Below are positions 34,636 through 43,966 of a stretch of 64,000 nt of DNA, piece after piece. The notes under the pieces were generated by a model that did no database searches, had not been told where the DNA came from, and was given only the letters and a program-made list of their open reading frames with translations. Both the position numbers and the translations under genes were made by a program. Source of the stretch: Nocardioides albertanoniae (GTDB taxonomy: Bacteria > Actinomycetota > Actinomycetes > Propionibacteriales > Nocardioidaceae); the NCBI RefSeq assembly GCF_006716315.1, contig NZ_VFOV01000001.1, positions 4,418,501 to 4,482,500 on the forward strand. The letters are read 5' to 3'. The stretch's first letter is position 1. Each line of letters begins with the position of its first letter.

Positions 34636-36696
34636 TCAGCCGGCGGTTCGAGTCTCCACCGACCGCCGACGGCCGCGAATGGGGCGTACGACGAAGATCC
34701 CGGCGAGGAGCGCGAGCGTGCCGATGAGGCCCAGCACGGCGGTCACCGCGCTCAGCACGAGCTTGGTCTCGACGCCTCGGTCCTCGGCTTCGACGTCGTC
34801 GACGAAAGTCAGCGTCATCTTGACGATGGTGTCCTTGAGCCGCTGGATGAAGCGGGTCATGTCGTCGGCCCAGACCTGCACCGCCGGCGCACCGGTGCCA
34901 TGGGCCTCCAGCGCGGCGGCAGCCTTGGCGACGGATCCGTCGTTGATGACCTGGGCGACGGCGTTCTGGGAGACCACACCGCGGGAGCCGTCGGCGAACG
35001 TGCCGCCCGAGATCTTGTCGAGCGACTTCTGCGACGCCTCCGGGGTGTCGTCGTAGAACGTCCGGGAGTTGATCTGCCAGGACGTACGCGCCTTGCTGAG
35101 CGACTCCAGCGGCTCCTCGTCGATCTGGCCGGTCAGGAGTGCGGGCACCATCACCGCACGCTCGACACCCAACGACTCCGACGCCGACCGGACGTGCTTG
35201 AGGTTGATGATCTGCTTGTAGATCTTCTCGTTGCGGATGTTCGGCATCTCGGAAGCGAAGTCCAACAGGTCGTAGGCGGTGTTGGTGTAGGCGGCCAGTG
35301 CGGCCTGGCTGCTCGCCTTGTCGCCCCGCTCGAGATCGTCTCGATAGGCGTCGATGGCCTGCAGCACCGACGACGTGCGCTCGACCCGGTCACGCAGGCT
35401 CGGGGCCGCGGCGAGATCGACCTTGTCGATGTCCGCGCGCCACGCGTCGATCGAGTCGTCGGTCACCCGTCGATAGGCCTGCTGCACCGCGTCGGGCACC
35501 TGATCGGCACTCATCGCGTCGCGCTCGAAGATCAGGTCCATCCCGAGCTCGTAGCTCTCCGGCATCGCTTCGGCGATGGTCACCGCCGGCTGAGAGACGC
35601 TGCGCTCCTTCAACGCGTCCACGAAGGTCATCCCGCCCAGCACCATCGCGATCACCGCGGGCACCACGAGCGCGCCGAGCACCCGCTTGCGGAGCAGCTT
35701 CTCCTTCGGAGCCGCGTGGGATCGAGGCGTACGCCGCTCCGACTCGCCCGCACCCGCACCCCCGCCCGCCGCAGTCGCCGTCGAGCGGGACGGCAGCGCC
35801 AGCGGGCTCGCCACCGACTGGGCGCCACCCAGCTCCCGACTGCCCGGTCCGCCGGCCGTCAGGGTCACGGCCCCTGGCCTACGGGCGAAGGCGACGACCT
35901 CACCCGCGGTCGGACGCCGTGAGGGGTCCTTGCCCATCATCGACGCCACGAACTCGTCGACGACCGGCGGCACCTTCACGACGTCGTTGACACGCGGCAC
36001 CGGCGCCGTCACGTGCTGGTAGATCATCGAGACCGGCTCGGAGCCCGCGAACGGCGCGCGCCCCGTGAGCAGCTCGAAGAAGACGCAGCCGAGCGCGTAG
36101 ATGTCGCTGGGCGGGCCGACCACGTTGTCGGCGGCCTGCTCGGGCGAGATGTAGGGCAGGCTGCCCATCACGTGGCGCGTCGAGGTGAGCCGCTCGGCTT
36201 CGTGGCTGGCCAGCTGCGCGATGCCGAAGTCGAGCACCCGGATCCGGCCGTCGCCGTCGTAGACGAGGTTGGAGGGCTTGATGTCGCGGTGGATGATCCC
36301 CGAGGAGTGCACCGCAGTGAGCGTGCGCGCGACCTGGAGGATGGCCTCGTAGGCCTCCTCGACCGAGAACCGTCCCTGCTTCCCGAGCCGTTCGGCCAGG
36401 GTCGGTCCGGGCAGCAGCTCCATGACCAGGTAGACGATGCTGCTGAACTCGGTCTTCTCCACGCCGACGTCGTGCACCTGCACCGTGCCCGGGTGGCTGG
36501 CCGCGGTCGTCGAGAGCGCCTCGCGCCGGAACCGTTCGGTCACCTTGGGGTCGGCGGAGGTCTCCACGACCTTCACAGCCACCCAGCGTTCGAGCCTGAT
36601 GTCGGCTGCCTGCCAGACCTCGCCCATCCCGCCGCGGCCGATGAGTCGGTGCAGGCGATATCTACCTGCGATCGGAGGGCGCGTGCGCATTCGCAT
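34636..36696 (-). CDS. Receptor-type Ser/Thr protein kinase with an NIT-like extracellular sensor
   Basis: The 686-residue protein has an N-terminal kinase domain (about 10-275) with every key residue: Gly loop GRGGMGEVW (20-28), Lys42 in WVAVKVV, HRDIKPSN (136-143), DFG (156-158) and SPE. A Ser/Ala/Pro linker leads to a membrane span (338-360). The outside part (360-645) is all-helical and resembles nitrate/nitrite-sensing NIT domains: ERDAMSADQV, DSIDAWRADID and LGVERAVMVPALLTG. A second span (646-668) and a short basic tail follow. NIT domains are usually on histidine kinases or cyclases, so this fusion is notable. It lies 76 bp downstream of a pseudokinase paralogue. Confidence 0.85.
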   Translation of the reverse strand: MRMRTRPPIAGRYRLHRLIGRGGMGEVWQAADIRLERWVAVKVVETSADPKVTERFRREALSTTAASHPGTVQVHDVGVEKTEFSSIVYLVMELLPGPTLAERLGKQGRFSVEEAYEAILQVARTLTAVHSSGIIHRDIKPSNLVYDGDGRIRVLDFGIAQLASHEAERLTSTRHVMGSLPYISPEQAADNVVGPPSDIYALGCVFFELLTGRAPFAGSEPVSMIYQHVTAPVPRVNDVVKVPPVVDEFVASMMGKDPSRRPTAGEVVAFARRPGAVTLTAGGPGSRELGGAQSVASPLALPSRSTATAAGGGAGAGESERRTPRSHAAPKEKLLRKRVLGALVVPAVIAMVLGGMTFVDALKERSVSQPAVTIAEAMPESYELGMDLIFERDAMSADQVPDAVQQAYRRVTDDSIDAWRADIDKVDLAAAPSLRDRVERTSSVLQAIDAYRDDLERGDKASSQAALAAYTNTAYDLLDFASEMPNIRNEKIYKQIINLKHVRSASESLGVERAVMVPALLTGQIDEEPLESLSKARTSWQINSRTFYDDTPEASQKSLDKISGGTFADGSRGVVSQNAVAQVINDGSVAKAAAALEAHGTGAPAVQVWADDMTRFIQRLKDTIVKMTLTFVDDVEAEDRGVETKLVLSAVTAVLGLIGTLALLAGIFVVRPIRGRRRSVETRTAG

Positions 36697-36772
36697 ATGT
36701 TGTCTGACTCACACCCTGTGCGTCTCGTTTACGCACCGATGATTTCCATCGATGTCTGGCCGACTCGCCAGA

Positions 36773-38398
36773 TTACGCCTCACCTGATCGCCGTCTCGCC
36801 CGGTAGGTGGCGACGCCGAGAGCGGCGAGGGCCACCAGGCTGACCACGATGAGCACTCGCCAGCCGTTGAGCCGGTTCTGCGCGCTGCTGTGCTTCGCAT
36901 CGATGTCGTCGGCCAGCTTCTGGGCCGCGTCGACGATGACGTTCTTGAGGTCCTGCACGAAGGTGGCGGCGTCGGCGAGCCAGAACTGGTCGACAGCGAC
37001 GCCGGCGGAGCCGTCCTTCAGCTGCCTGACCACGTCGTCGACGTCTCGGGCGTTGAGCACACGGATGACCGCGCGCTGCGAGGTGACGCCGTAGGACCCG
37101 TAGGCGAACGAGCCACCCGAGATGGAGTCGAGCGCCTTGCGGGTCGGCGGCGCCGCGTCCTCGTAGATCGACTCCGAGTGGGTCGTCCACGAGCTCTGGG
37201 CCGCGCTGAGGTCGGAGATCCCCTTCTCGCTGATCTCGCCCTTGCGCAGCGCGGTCGCCATGATCTTGCGCTCGAAGCCGAGCACCTCCGAGACCGGTCC
37301 GATCGACTCCAGATTCCTCGCCTGCCTGGCCAGGTCGTCGTCCTGGAACGTCGGCAGCTCAGCGGCCAGGTCGAAGAGACCGTTGACCGCGTTGGTGTAG
37401 GTCGCCACGTCGGCGTCCGCGTTCGCCCTGTCACCCAGCCGGGCAGCGACGCGGAAGTCGGAGAGACGTTCGAGCGCTGCCGCCGTCCTCTCCGTACGCC
37501 GCCGCAGCCCCGGATCGTCGCTGGCCTCGATCCCGTCGACCTCGCGGGTCCACGCCTTGATGGACTCGTTGGTCACCTTGAGGAACTCCGCGGACACCCG
37601 TCCGCTGCTGCGCAGCGCGTCGCGCTCGACCGAGAGGTTGAAGGCGAGCGCGAAGCTGGTCGGCAGGATCTCGGCCAGCGGCTCGGCGCGGCCCATCGTC
37701 GACGCCGCCTCGCCCGCCCGGAGCGCCCCCCAGCTGCCGAAGACCAGCCCGGTCAGAAGCAGCACCATCAGCGCACCGAGCACGGGCGGCGAGAACCTGC
37801 CGCTGCGCCAGGTGCGCGCGGACGGCGCGACGATCCTCTTCGGCGGCGCGTCGACCCCGCTCTCGAGCACCGCCAGCACCTCCTCGGCCTTCGGGCGTTT
37901 GACCGGCTCGTCGGCGAGCATCGCGGTGACGAGGCCGTCGATCTGGCCCGGCACCGTCACGAGCGAGCCGATGCGTTCGGGGCTTCGCCCGGCGTACGGC
38001 GGACGACCGACGAGCAGCTCGAAGAACACCGCACCCAGCGCGTAGATGTCGCTGGCCGTGCCCGGCCGCTGGCGTTCGATCCGCTCGGGCGCCAGGTAGG
38101 GCAGGCTCTCCCCCGCTCGCGGGGCCGGTGCACTGATGAACACGACCCGACCGTCAGGCCCGAAGCCGATCGTGGCCGGACGTACGTCTCCGTGCACGTG
38201 CCCGCTGGCATGACCGGCGGTGAGGATGCGGGCCAGCTGGGCCACGATGTCGGAGGCCTCGTCAGGCAGGACCCGGCTCTCCTGGGTCAGCCGGGTCGCG
38301 AGGCTGATGCCCTGCGATGGCGCCGGGTCGCCCTGACCGGCCGAGTGGTTCGAGCTCTCCGAACGCGGGCGACCGACGCGTGGGGGACGGATTCGCAT
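36773..38398 (-). CDS. Receptor pseudokinase with NIT-like sensor, paralogue of the adjacent kinase
   Basis: The 541-residue protein matches the next gene over its whole length but has a degraded kinase domain. The N-lobe is missing: no Gly loop and no catalytic Lys. HRD is HGD (69-71) with VRPATI in place of IKPSN, and the DFG site reads FISAPAPR. The C-lobe is kept (YLAPERIERQ, SDIYALGAVFFELLVGRPPY). A membrane span (205-222), a helical NIT-like sensor (ERDALRSSGRV, LGFERKIMATALRKG, ISGGSFAYGSYG) and a second span near 512-532 follow. MRIRPPRVGR mirrors MRMRTRPPIAGR of the kinase, fixing the ATG. A signalling role by partnering the kinase is inferred. Confidence 0.82.
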   Translation of the reverse strand: MRIRPPRVGRPRSESSNHSAGQGDPAPSQGISLATRLTQESRVLPDEASDIVAQLARILTAGHASGHVHGDVRPATIGFGPDGRVVFISAPAPRAGESLPYLAPERIERQRPGTASDIYALGAVFFELLVGRPPYAGRSPERIGSLVTVPGQIDGLVTAMLADEPVKRPKAEEVLAVLESGVDAPPKRIVAPSARTWRSGRFSPPVLGALMVLLLTGLVFGSWGALRAGEAASTMGRAEPLAEILPTSFALAFNLSVERDALRSSGRVSAEFLKVTNESIKAWTREVDGIEASDDPGLRRRTERTAAALERLSDFRVAARLGDRANADADVATYTNAVNGLFDLAAELPTFQDDDLARQARNLESIGPVSEVLGFERKIMATALRKGEISEKGISDLSAAQSSWTTHSESIYEDAAPPTRKALDSISGGSFAYGSYGVTSQRAVIRVLNARDVDDVVRQLKDGSAGVAVDQFWLADAATFVQDLKNVIVDAAQKLADDIDAKHSSAQNRLNGWRVLIVVSLVALAALGVATYRARRRSGEA

Positions 38399-38561
38399 GG
38401 GACCATGGTCCGTGGTCGATGACGCTCCGTCACCGGCAGGTTCAAGATTTAACTTAGTCGTGGCCGAGTGTTCAACTGGACGCTGCACACTAGGGCGGCT
38501 CCGAAATCGTCGAGCCCCGCTCGACCCGGACGTTCCAGGCAGAGCGGGGATCTCGTCACCG

Positions 38562-39608
38562 CTACCGCACCTGAGCGGTGCGCCGCCCCAGGTAGGCGAG
38601 GCAGGCGACGGAGAGCGCGACACCCCACAGCGGCCAGAGCATCTCGGGAGCCCACGCGGCCCAGTCGGCATTGGTGCCGGGCACGGTCCAGAGGTCGTCC
38701 GCGACGGCCATCCGCCAGAAGGACAGCCCCGCGGAGGTCACGGCTGCGGCGACCAGGAACCCGGGCACCAGAGCCATCGCCACCGGCACCGAACGGCCTC
38801 CGATGCCGGGCACCCAGCGCCAGAACACCTCGCCCCAGCGGGCCACCAGGCCCCAGGTGAGGACGCATCCGGCGACGGCGGAGAGCGCCAGCCCGAGCCC
38901 TGCCCAGCGACCCTCACCGAGCTCGTCCAGCATCTCGGGCCGGATCCCGAACGGCACGTCGATCGCCCAGGCCATCCGGGTGACGGCATAGAACATCGGG
39001 ATGATGATCGCGACCGTGACAGCTGGGCGCCCCCAGCGCGCCCAGCGGCTCCAGTCGAGCCGACCGTGCTGCTCCGAACGCTGGAGCACGCGGATGCCGG
39101 AGCCCACGATCGCCAGCCCACCCACGACGTGGGCGAGCGCCTTGCCCGAGCCGAGCACCAGCTCCCAGTTGATGTGGCCCGCGGCCGGGCCGACATCGAT
39201 CAGCGCCATCAGCGTCTGCGGCAGATACCCGAGGAACGACAGCGCGCGCACGTCGGAGATGACCAGAGCCACCACGAGCCCGACGCCGATCAGCAGCCAC
39301 CCCAGCCACCGGTGCGCACCTGGGCGGTCGCCGCGCTCGGGTGCACCTCTCGATCTGACGGCGAACGCCCCGGCGACCAGGGTGACGAGCGCGGCCGAGG
39401 CGATCAGCGCCGACATCTGGCCACCGCTGAGGCCACCGAGCGCCGAGGCGGCCTCGGGCACCCACGGGTCGGGCGTGCGGCCGATGAGAGCCAGACCGGT
39501 CAGGGCGCCGAAGGCGAGCGACCAGGCGCCGGCCACCCATGGCGCCGACCGCAGCACGGCAGAACCCCGCCACGTACGTTCGTTCGCGTGCATCGTCACG
39601 GTGCTCAT
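38562..39608 (-). CDS. Multi-span membrane protein, function unknown
   Basis: This 348-residue protein has about eight hydrophobic spans and no recognised domain. The C-terminal part has FWRWVPGIGGRSVPVAMALVP, which also appears in a degraded copy at 50738-51079. It overlaps the DUF2867 stop by one base (TGATG) and closes a four-gene operon with the histidine kinase and response regulator. A target or partner of that two-component system is the natural inference. Confidence 0.72.
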   Translation of the reverse strand: MSTVTMHANERTWRGSAVLRSAPWVAGAWSLAFGALTGLALIGRTPDPWVPEAASALGGLSGGQMSALIASAALVTLVAGAFAVRSRGAPERGDRPGAHRWLGWLLIGVGLVVALVISDVRALSFLGYLPQTLMALIDVGPAAGHINWELVLGSGKALAHVVGGLAIVGSGIRVLQRSEQHGRLDWSRWARWGRPAVTVAIIIPMFYAVTRMAWAIDVPFGIRPEMLDELGEGRWAGLGLALSAVAGCVLTWGLVARWGEVFWRWVPGIGGRSVPVAMALVPGFLVAAAVTSAGLSFWRMAVADDLWTVPGTNADWAAWAPEMLWPLWGVALSVACLAYLGRRTAQVR

Positions 39609-40264
39609 CAGGCCACGCTCCTCTCGGCGGCAGCCGACTCCCAGCGCTGCTCGAACGTGCGCAGCATCGCCGGGTAGACGACGAGATAGCGGAACGGCTT
39701 GATGAACGCCATGTAGGCCTCGCCGCACAGGCCGTTGGGTCGCACCAGCACGCTCAGCTGCGCGCTGAAACCGTCGGACGCGGTCGCGTCCTCGACCCAG
39801 CCGATGTGGAGCACACCGTGCATGGTGCGGTTGGCGATCTCCGCGGCGTACTCCCGATCGGTCAGGTAGAGCGGGCGGAACGGGCTCTCCTCCCGCACGG
39901 GTGCGGGGTGCTCGCCGAGATCCGCGGGGAGCCGGTCGTGCAGAGATTCGACCCGCTCCTCCAGGCCGTGCTCGTGCGTGTCGGTGCCGAGCACGCGGCC
40001 CAGGGCCCAGCGCACGGCGAAGAGGAGACGGTACGCCGCGGGGAAGTCGCGTTCGTCGCCGTTCATCACCGCCTCGACGAAGCGGGGAAAGTCGTCGGGC
40101 CCGCCCTGCACGGGCAGTGCCCAGACGTCCTCCAGGTCGAAGTCGGTGGCGATCTCGTGGATGCGCCAGGCCTGACCCGCGTAGGCGCCCGAGGGAAGCG
40201 GGCCCTTCCTGATCAGGCTCAGCGTGGTCGATGTGTGCCCTCTGGGGGCGGTGCGTGTGGTCAT
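39608..40264 (-). CDS. DUF2867 family protein
   Basis: This 218-residue soluble protein fits the DUF2867 (SRPBCC-like) family: AWRIHEIATDFDLEDVWALPVQG, REESPFRPLYLTDREYAAEIANRTMHGVLHIGWV and FIKPFRYLVVYPAML are recognisable. In other genomes this domain occurs alone or behind NAD-binding domains. Function is unknown. ATG 40264 is the first good start after the gap from the response regulator. It is coupled to the downstream membrane protein. Confidence 0.75.
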   Translation of the reverse strand: MTTRTAPRGHTSTTLSLIRKGPLPSGAYAGQAWRIHEIATDFDLEDVWALPVQGGPDDFPRFVEAVMNGDERDFPAAYRLLFAVRWALGRVLGTDTHEHGLEERVESLHDRLPADLGEHPAPVREESPFRPLYLTDREYAAEIANRTMHGVLHIGWVEDATASDGFSAQLSVLVRPNGLCGEAYMAFIKPFRYLVVYPAMLRTFEQRWESAAAERSVA

Positions 40265-40358
40265 GGCTCCACACTCGTCCGCGCCGAGCGTGGGCACTTC
40301 GCCCCCAGGTCGCGCGGTTCTCATCCTCCAGGATGAGGCGGTCTCAGCCGGGCTGAGC

Positions 40359-41036
40359 TCAGCTGCGGTGGCCGACCAGCCCGGCCTCGTAGGCCAGCAC
40401 GACCGCCTGCACCCGGTCGCGCAGCCCGAGCTTGGCGAGCACGTGGCCGACATGGGTCTTCACCGTCGCCTCGGAGAGGTGGATGCGCCGCGCGATCTCG
40501 GCGTTGCTGTCGCCGGTGGCCATCTCGAGCAGCGTGTCGAGCTCGCGGGGTGTGAGCGCGGCGCGGATGTCGGCGGCACGACCGCTGTCGGCGGCCGGGG
40601 CGGTCGCGACGTGCTCCAGCAGACGCCGCGTCGTCGACGGCGCAACCACCGCGTGACCTGCATGAACGGTGCGGATCGCGTCGACGATCTCCTCGGCGCG
40701 GGCGTCCTTGAGGAGGAAGCCGCTGGCGCCGGCGCGGATCGCCGGGAAGGCGTAGTCGTCGAGGTCGAAGGTGGTCAGCGCGACCACCCGCGTGGCCGGC
40801 CGCTCGCCGGTGATGGCCGCCGTCGCCTGGATCCCGTCGAGGCGGGGCATCCGCAGGTCCATGAGCACGACGTCGACCCGCTTCGTACGCACCAGGGCGA
40901 GCGCCTCGTGACCGTCGGCCGCCTCGCCGGCGAGCTCGAGGTCGGGCTGGGTCTCCACCATCATCCGCAGCGCCGAACGCATCAGCTCCTGGTCGTCGGC
41001 GATCGCGACCCGGATCGGGTCCTGTGGCTCGCTCAT
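40359..41036 (-). CDS. NarL/LuxR-family response regulator
   Basis: This 225-residue protein has a receiver domain (DD near residues 14-15, phospho-acceptor Asp in VVLMDLRMPRLDG, Thr in VVALTTFD, Lys in FLLKDA) and a C-terminal LuxR HTH (LTPRELDTLLEMATGDSNAEIARRIHLSEATVKTHVGHVLAKLG region). The ATG overlaps the histidine kinase stop by four bases. It should control its own operon; direct targets are not evident. Confidence 0.93.
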   Translation of the reverse strand: MSEPQDPIRVAIADDQELMRSALRMMVETQPDLELAGEAADGHEALALVRTKRVDVVLMDLRMPRLDGIQATAAITGERPATRVVALTTFDLDDYAFPAIRAGASGFLLKDARAEEIVDAIRTVHAGHAVVAPSTTRRLLEHVATAPAADSGRAADIRAALTPRELDTLLEMATGDSNAEIARRIHLSEATVKTHVGHVLAKLGLRDRVQAVVLAYEAGLVGHRS

Positions 41037-42214
41037 AGCGGCATCATGGCGTGCACGCGCCATCCGTCGCCGTCGGGGCCCGCCTCGAGGCTGCCGCCCA
41101 CCGCCGCCACCCGCTCGCGCATCCCGCGGAGGCCACGCCCCGACGGGCTCTGGAGGCTCTGGCCCGCGACGCCGTCGTCATGCACGTCGACCTCCAGCTG
41201 CCGGTCGGTGCGGGTCACCGTCACCGTCGCGGCCGCTCCGGCGCCGGCGTGGCGAGTGACATTGGTGAGCGCCTCCTGCACGACGCGGTAGGCGGTCAGG
41301 CCGAGCGCGGGAGCGACCGGACCGGGCTCGGCGCCCGCATAGCTCACCTGCAACCCGGCGCCGCGCATCCGCTCGACCAGGTCGTCGAGGTCGGAGAGGC
41401 CCGGCTGCGGCGTGGTCGGCGACTCCCGGTCACCGCCGAGCACACCGAGCAGCCCGCGCATCTCGGTGAGCGCCTCCCGTCCGGTCGTCGAGATCGTGTC
41501 GAGGATGTCGCCGGCACGCTCCGGCTGCTGCGCGACGACCATCCGCCCCGCCTCCGCGTGGCTGACCACCACTGCCAGCGAGTGAGCCACCACGTCGTGC
41601 ATCTCGCGCGCGATGCGCTGCCGTTCGTCGGCGGCGGCACGGTCGGCGAGCTGGTCGGTCCAGGCGGCCCGGGTGGCCTGGAACCGGCCGAGGGCCCATG
41701 CCGCCACCGTGGCCGCGACCGTCGCGGTGGCCACCATCAGCCACCAGGTCCACCCCTCCAGCCCGGTGCCGTCGAACCGCCACAGGCGTACGACGGCCAG
41801 CAGGCACCCCACCAGCCCGATGCCGAGCGCGACCCCCGGCCACGGCCTCGGCTCCCGCGCGCTCACCGCGTAGAGCAGCACGAAGAAGCACAGGCCGCTG
41901 GGCAGCAGCAGCGGACCGTAGTCGCTCCCGGCCGCCGCCGCGGTCGGACCGCTCAGGTCGGGCGCGGCGACCATCACCAGCTCGGCCACCGCGCCGACGA
42001 CGAAGGACGGCCGCGGCCGGCGTCGCGCGGTGGCGACGGCGGCGTGCAGCGCGATCAGCGCACCCAGGAGTGCCACCTCCCAGCCGAGCGCGACCTCCCC
42101 GTCGGCGACCGAGCTCCACCCGACCGGAAGCAGCACCAGCGCGAGCCCGGCCGCGAGCGTGATCTGGCCGGCGTCCCCGAGCCAGCGGGGTCCCGGAGCA
42201 GGAGGCACGGTCAT
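41033..42214 (-). CDS. NarL/DesK-type sensor histidine kinase
   Basis: This 393-residue kinase has five or six membrane spans (to about residue 180) and little extracellular sequence, so it may sense the membrane state. The HisKA_3 phospho-His is in IAREMHDVVAHSLAVVVSHAEAG, and the ATPase domain shows EALTNVTRHAG and SGRGLRGMRERVAAVGGSLEAG. It is coupled to the response regulator by a 4-base overlap. Confidence 0.92.
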   Translation of the reverse strand: MTVPPAPGPRWLGDAGQITLAAGLALVLLPVGWSSVADGEVALGWEVALLGALIALHAAVATARRRPRPSFVVGAVAELVMVAAPDLSGPTAAAAGSDYGPLLLPSGLCFFVLLYAVSAREPRPWPGVALGIGLVGCLLAVVRLWRFDGTGLEGWTWWLMVATATVAATVAAWALGRFQATRAAWTDQLADRAAADERQRIAREMHDVVAHSLAVVVSHAEAGRMVVAQQPERAGDILDTISTTGREALTEMRGLLGVLGGDRESPTTPQPGLSDLDDLVERMRGAGLQVSYAGAEPGPVAPALGLTAYRVVQEALTNVTRHAGAGAAATVTVTRTDRQLEVDVHDDGVAGQSLQSPSGRGLRGMRERVAAVGGSLEAGPDGDGWRVHAMMPL

Positions 42215-42407
42215 GACCTCACCTTAGGGCGCGGTCTCGTGCGACAGACACAGAAATACTGACCGGCACGACCGCCCGACGATGAGTGGAAGGTCACGTC
42301 GCTGATGGCTGGACCTCAACCACACTTGATGTCTTAACGTCGCGACGAAGGCACCGACCAGATGATGTACGTTGCGGCCGAGACGGCCACGAGAAGAGGA
42401 GGACGGC

Positions 42408-42929
42408 TTGAGCGACGCACTCGCCGACCGGTTCAAGGCGGGGTTCCGCCGATACCCCACGGGCGTGGCCATCGTGGCCGCATCGACCCAGGCGGGTCCG
42501 GTCGGGGTCACCATCTCGAGCCTCTCCTCGGTGAGCGCGAACCCGCCGCTCCTCTCGTTCTCGGTCTCGCGTGCCGGCCGGTCCGGGCCGGCCATCGTCG
42601 GATGCGGTGAGCTGGCCGTGCACGTCCTCGACGACGACCAGGCCACCCTCGCCGCCGCCTTCGCCCACCGGACGGCGCCGCGGTTCACCGACGAGCAGGG
42701 TTGGACGTTCCAGCCGGGACGGCCTCCGGTGCTCGACCGGGCCGCCGCGAGCTTCTACGGGCGCGTGACCCGCGTGGTGCCCGCCGGTGAGGCCTGGCTG
42801 GTGCTGCTCGAGGTCGACACGGTCGACCTGAGCGATGCGGGCGCCTCGGTGCGCCCGCTCCTGCACCACGACCGGCGCTACTGGTCGCTCGGCACCGCCG
42901 CCGACGCGCTCGACGGCGTCGTTGCCTGA
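42408..42929 (+). CDS. Flavin reductase-like flavoprotein
   Basis: This 173-residue split-barrel flavoprotein has FRRYPTGVAIVAAS, GVTISSLSSVSANPPLLSFSVS and a later GRVTRVV block, as in HpaC-type flavin reductases that supply reduced FMN/FAD to monooxygenases. A TTG start at 42408 is chosen because AGAGGAGG lies just before it; a TTG 12 codons upstream is possible. It overlaps the convergent RidA gene by 52 bp. Together with the aryl-CoA cluster it may serve a flavin-dependent step. Confidence 0.8.
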   Translation: MSDALADRFKAGFRRYPTGVAIVAASTQAGPVGVTISSLSSVSANPPLLSFSVSRAGRSGPAIVGCGELAVHVLDDDQATLAAAFAHRTAPRFTDEQGWTFQPGRPPVLDRAAASFYGRVTRVVPAGEAWLVLLEVDTVDLSDAGASVRPLLHHDRRYWSLGTAADALDGVVA

Positions 42930-43360
42930 CCCCCTCCTGGAGCCACCAGACGCTCGTCGGGGATGACGGCGACACCGAGGATCTCGATCATCGCCTCGGG
43001 CTGCCACAGCGCGGTGGTGCCGATGCCTGCCATCGCCGGGTAGACCGGCCCGGCCAGCTCGCGCCAGACCGCACCGATCTCCTTGCCGTGGTGCTGGTAG
43101 TCGGGGATGTCGGTCAGATAGATGGTGATCGAGACCAGATCCTCCGGGATGCCGCCGGCCTCCCGCAGCGTGGTCAGCACGTTGCCGAACGCCGCCCGGA
43201 ACTGCTCGACGATGCCGCCGGGCACGATGCGCATCTGCTCGTCGAGCGCGGTCTGGCCACCGAGGTAGAGCGTGTTGCCGCTCAGCGTGCCGTGGGAGTA
43301 GCCGCGCGGCGCGGGCAGCGACGCGGGGTTCACCGGGGTCGGCGTGAGGTCGGTGTGCAT
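42878..43360 (-). CDS. RidA-family enamine/imine deaminase
   Basis: This 160-residue YjgF/RidA-type protein has GYSHGTLSGNTLYLGGQTALDEQ, GGIVEQFRAAFGNVLTTLREAGG and ITIYLTDI. RidA hydrolyses reactive enamines and imines to ketones and ammonia. The catalytic Arg found in archetypal RidA (near residue 105) is not obvious; this resembles the Rid1-7 subgroups. It sits beside an aryl-CoA cluster whose likely product is an enamine. It reads away from the cupin gene. Confidence 0.78.
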   Translation of the reverse strand: MHTDLTPTPVNPASLPAPRGYSHGTLSGNTLYLGGQTALDEQMRIVPGGIVEQFRAAFGNVLTTLREAGGIPEDLVSITIYLTDIPDYQHHGKEIGAVWRELAGPVYPAMAGIGTTALWQPEAMIEILGVAVIPDERLVAPGGGQATTPSSASAAVPSDQ

Positions 43361-43462
43361 GGGTCGACGGTAGGGCATCTATTGACATGCCCACAACGTT
43401 CGTGCAGAAATTGAAACACGCAGACCCCATGGGACCGCACCTCCCCTGCAGACAGGACCACC

Positions 43463-43966
43463 ATGGATCCGAACAGCAGCCACGCCGTCGACAACAGCGA
43501 CGACAACGACGGCACGACGTACACGACGTACGCGACCGAAGGCGGGCTCGTCGTGCCGGTCGTGACCCGCGCCGGCTCCGAGCCCGACCGCACCGGCCAG
43601 AGCGAGGGCGCGACCCGCGTGAGCGGGATCAGCATCCAGCACACACCGGCCACGAGGCTCTGGTTCGGCAAGGTGCACAACCTGGCCGGCTACCGCTCGG
43701 TGCCTCATCACCACGGCGAGGCCGAGACGGGTGGCTACGTGCTCTCGGGCCGCGCCCGGATCTACTTCGGCGAGAAGTTCGAGGACTACCTCGACATGTC
43801 GGAGGGCGACTGGGTGTTCGTGCCGCCGTTCCTGCCCCACGTCGAGTGCAACCTCGACCGCAACAACCCGCTCACCTGGATGACCACCCGCACGCCCGAC
43901 AACATCGTGGTCAACCTCCCGCAGGTCGACGACGCCGACCTCCGCGACTGGACGGAGCGGCCATGA
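43463..43966 (+). CDS. Small cupin-domain protein
   Basis: This 167-residue cupin has motif 1 as PHHHGEAETGGYVLSGRARIY (metal His and Glu) and motif 2 as DWVFVPPFLPHVECN. The N-terminal 35 residues look disordered. Gentisate dioxygenases are about twice as long, so it is not one of those. It starts the four-gene overlapping operon cupin-thioesterase-ligase-monooxygenase, so it probably acts on or binds a pathway intermediate. Confidence 0.78.
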   Translation: MDPNSSHAVDNSDDNDGTTYTTYATEGGLVVPVVTRAGSEPDRTGQSEGATRVSGISIQHTPATRLWFGKVHNLAGYRSVPHHHGEAETGGYVLSGRARIYFGEKFEDYLDMSEGDWVFVPPFLPHVECNLDRNNPLTWMTTRTPDNIVVNLPQVDDADLRDWTERP

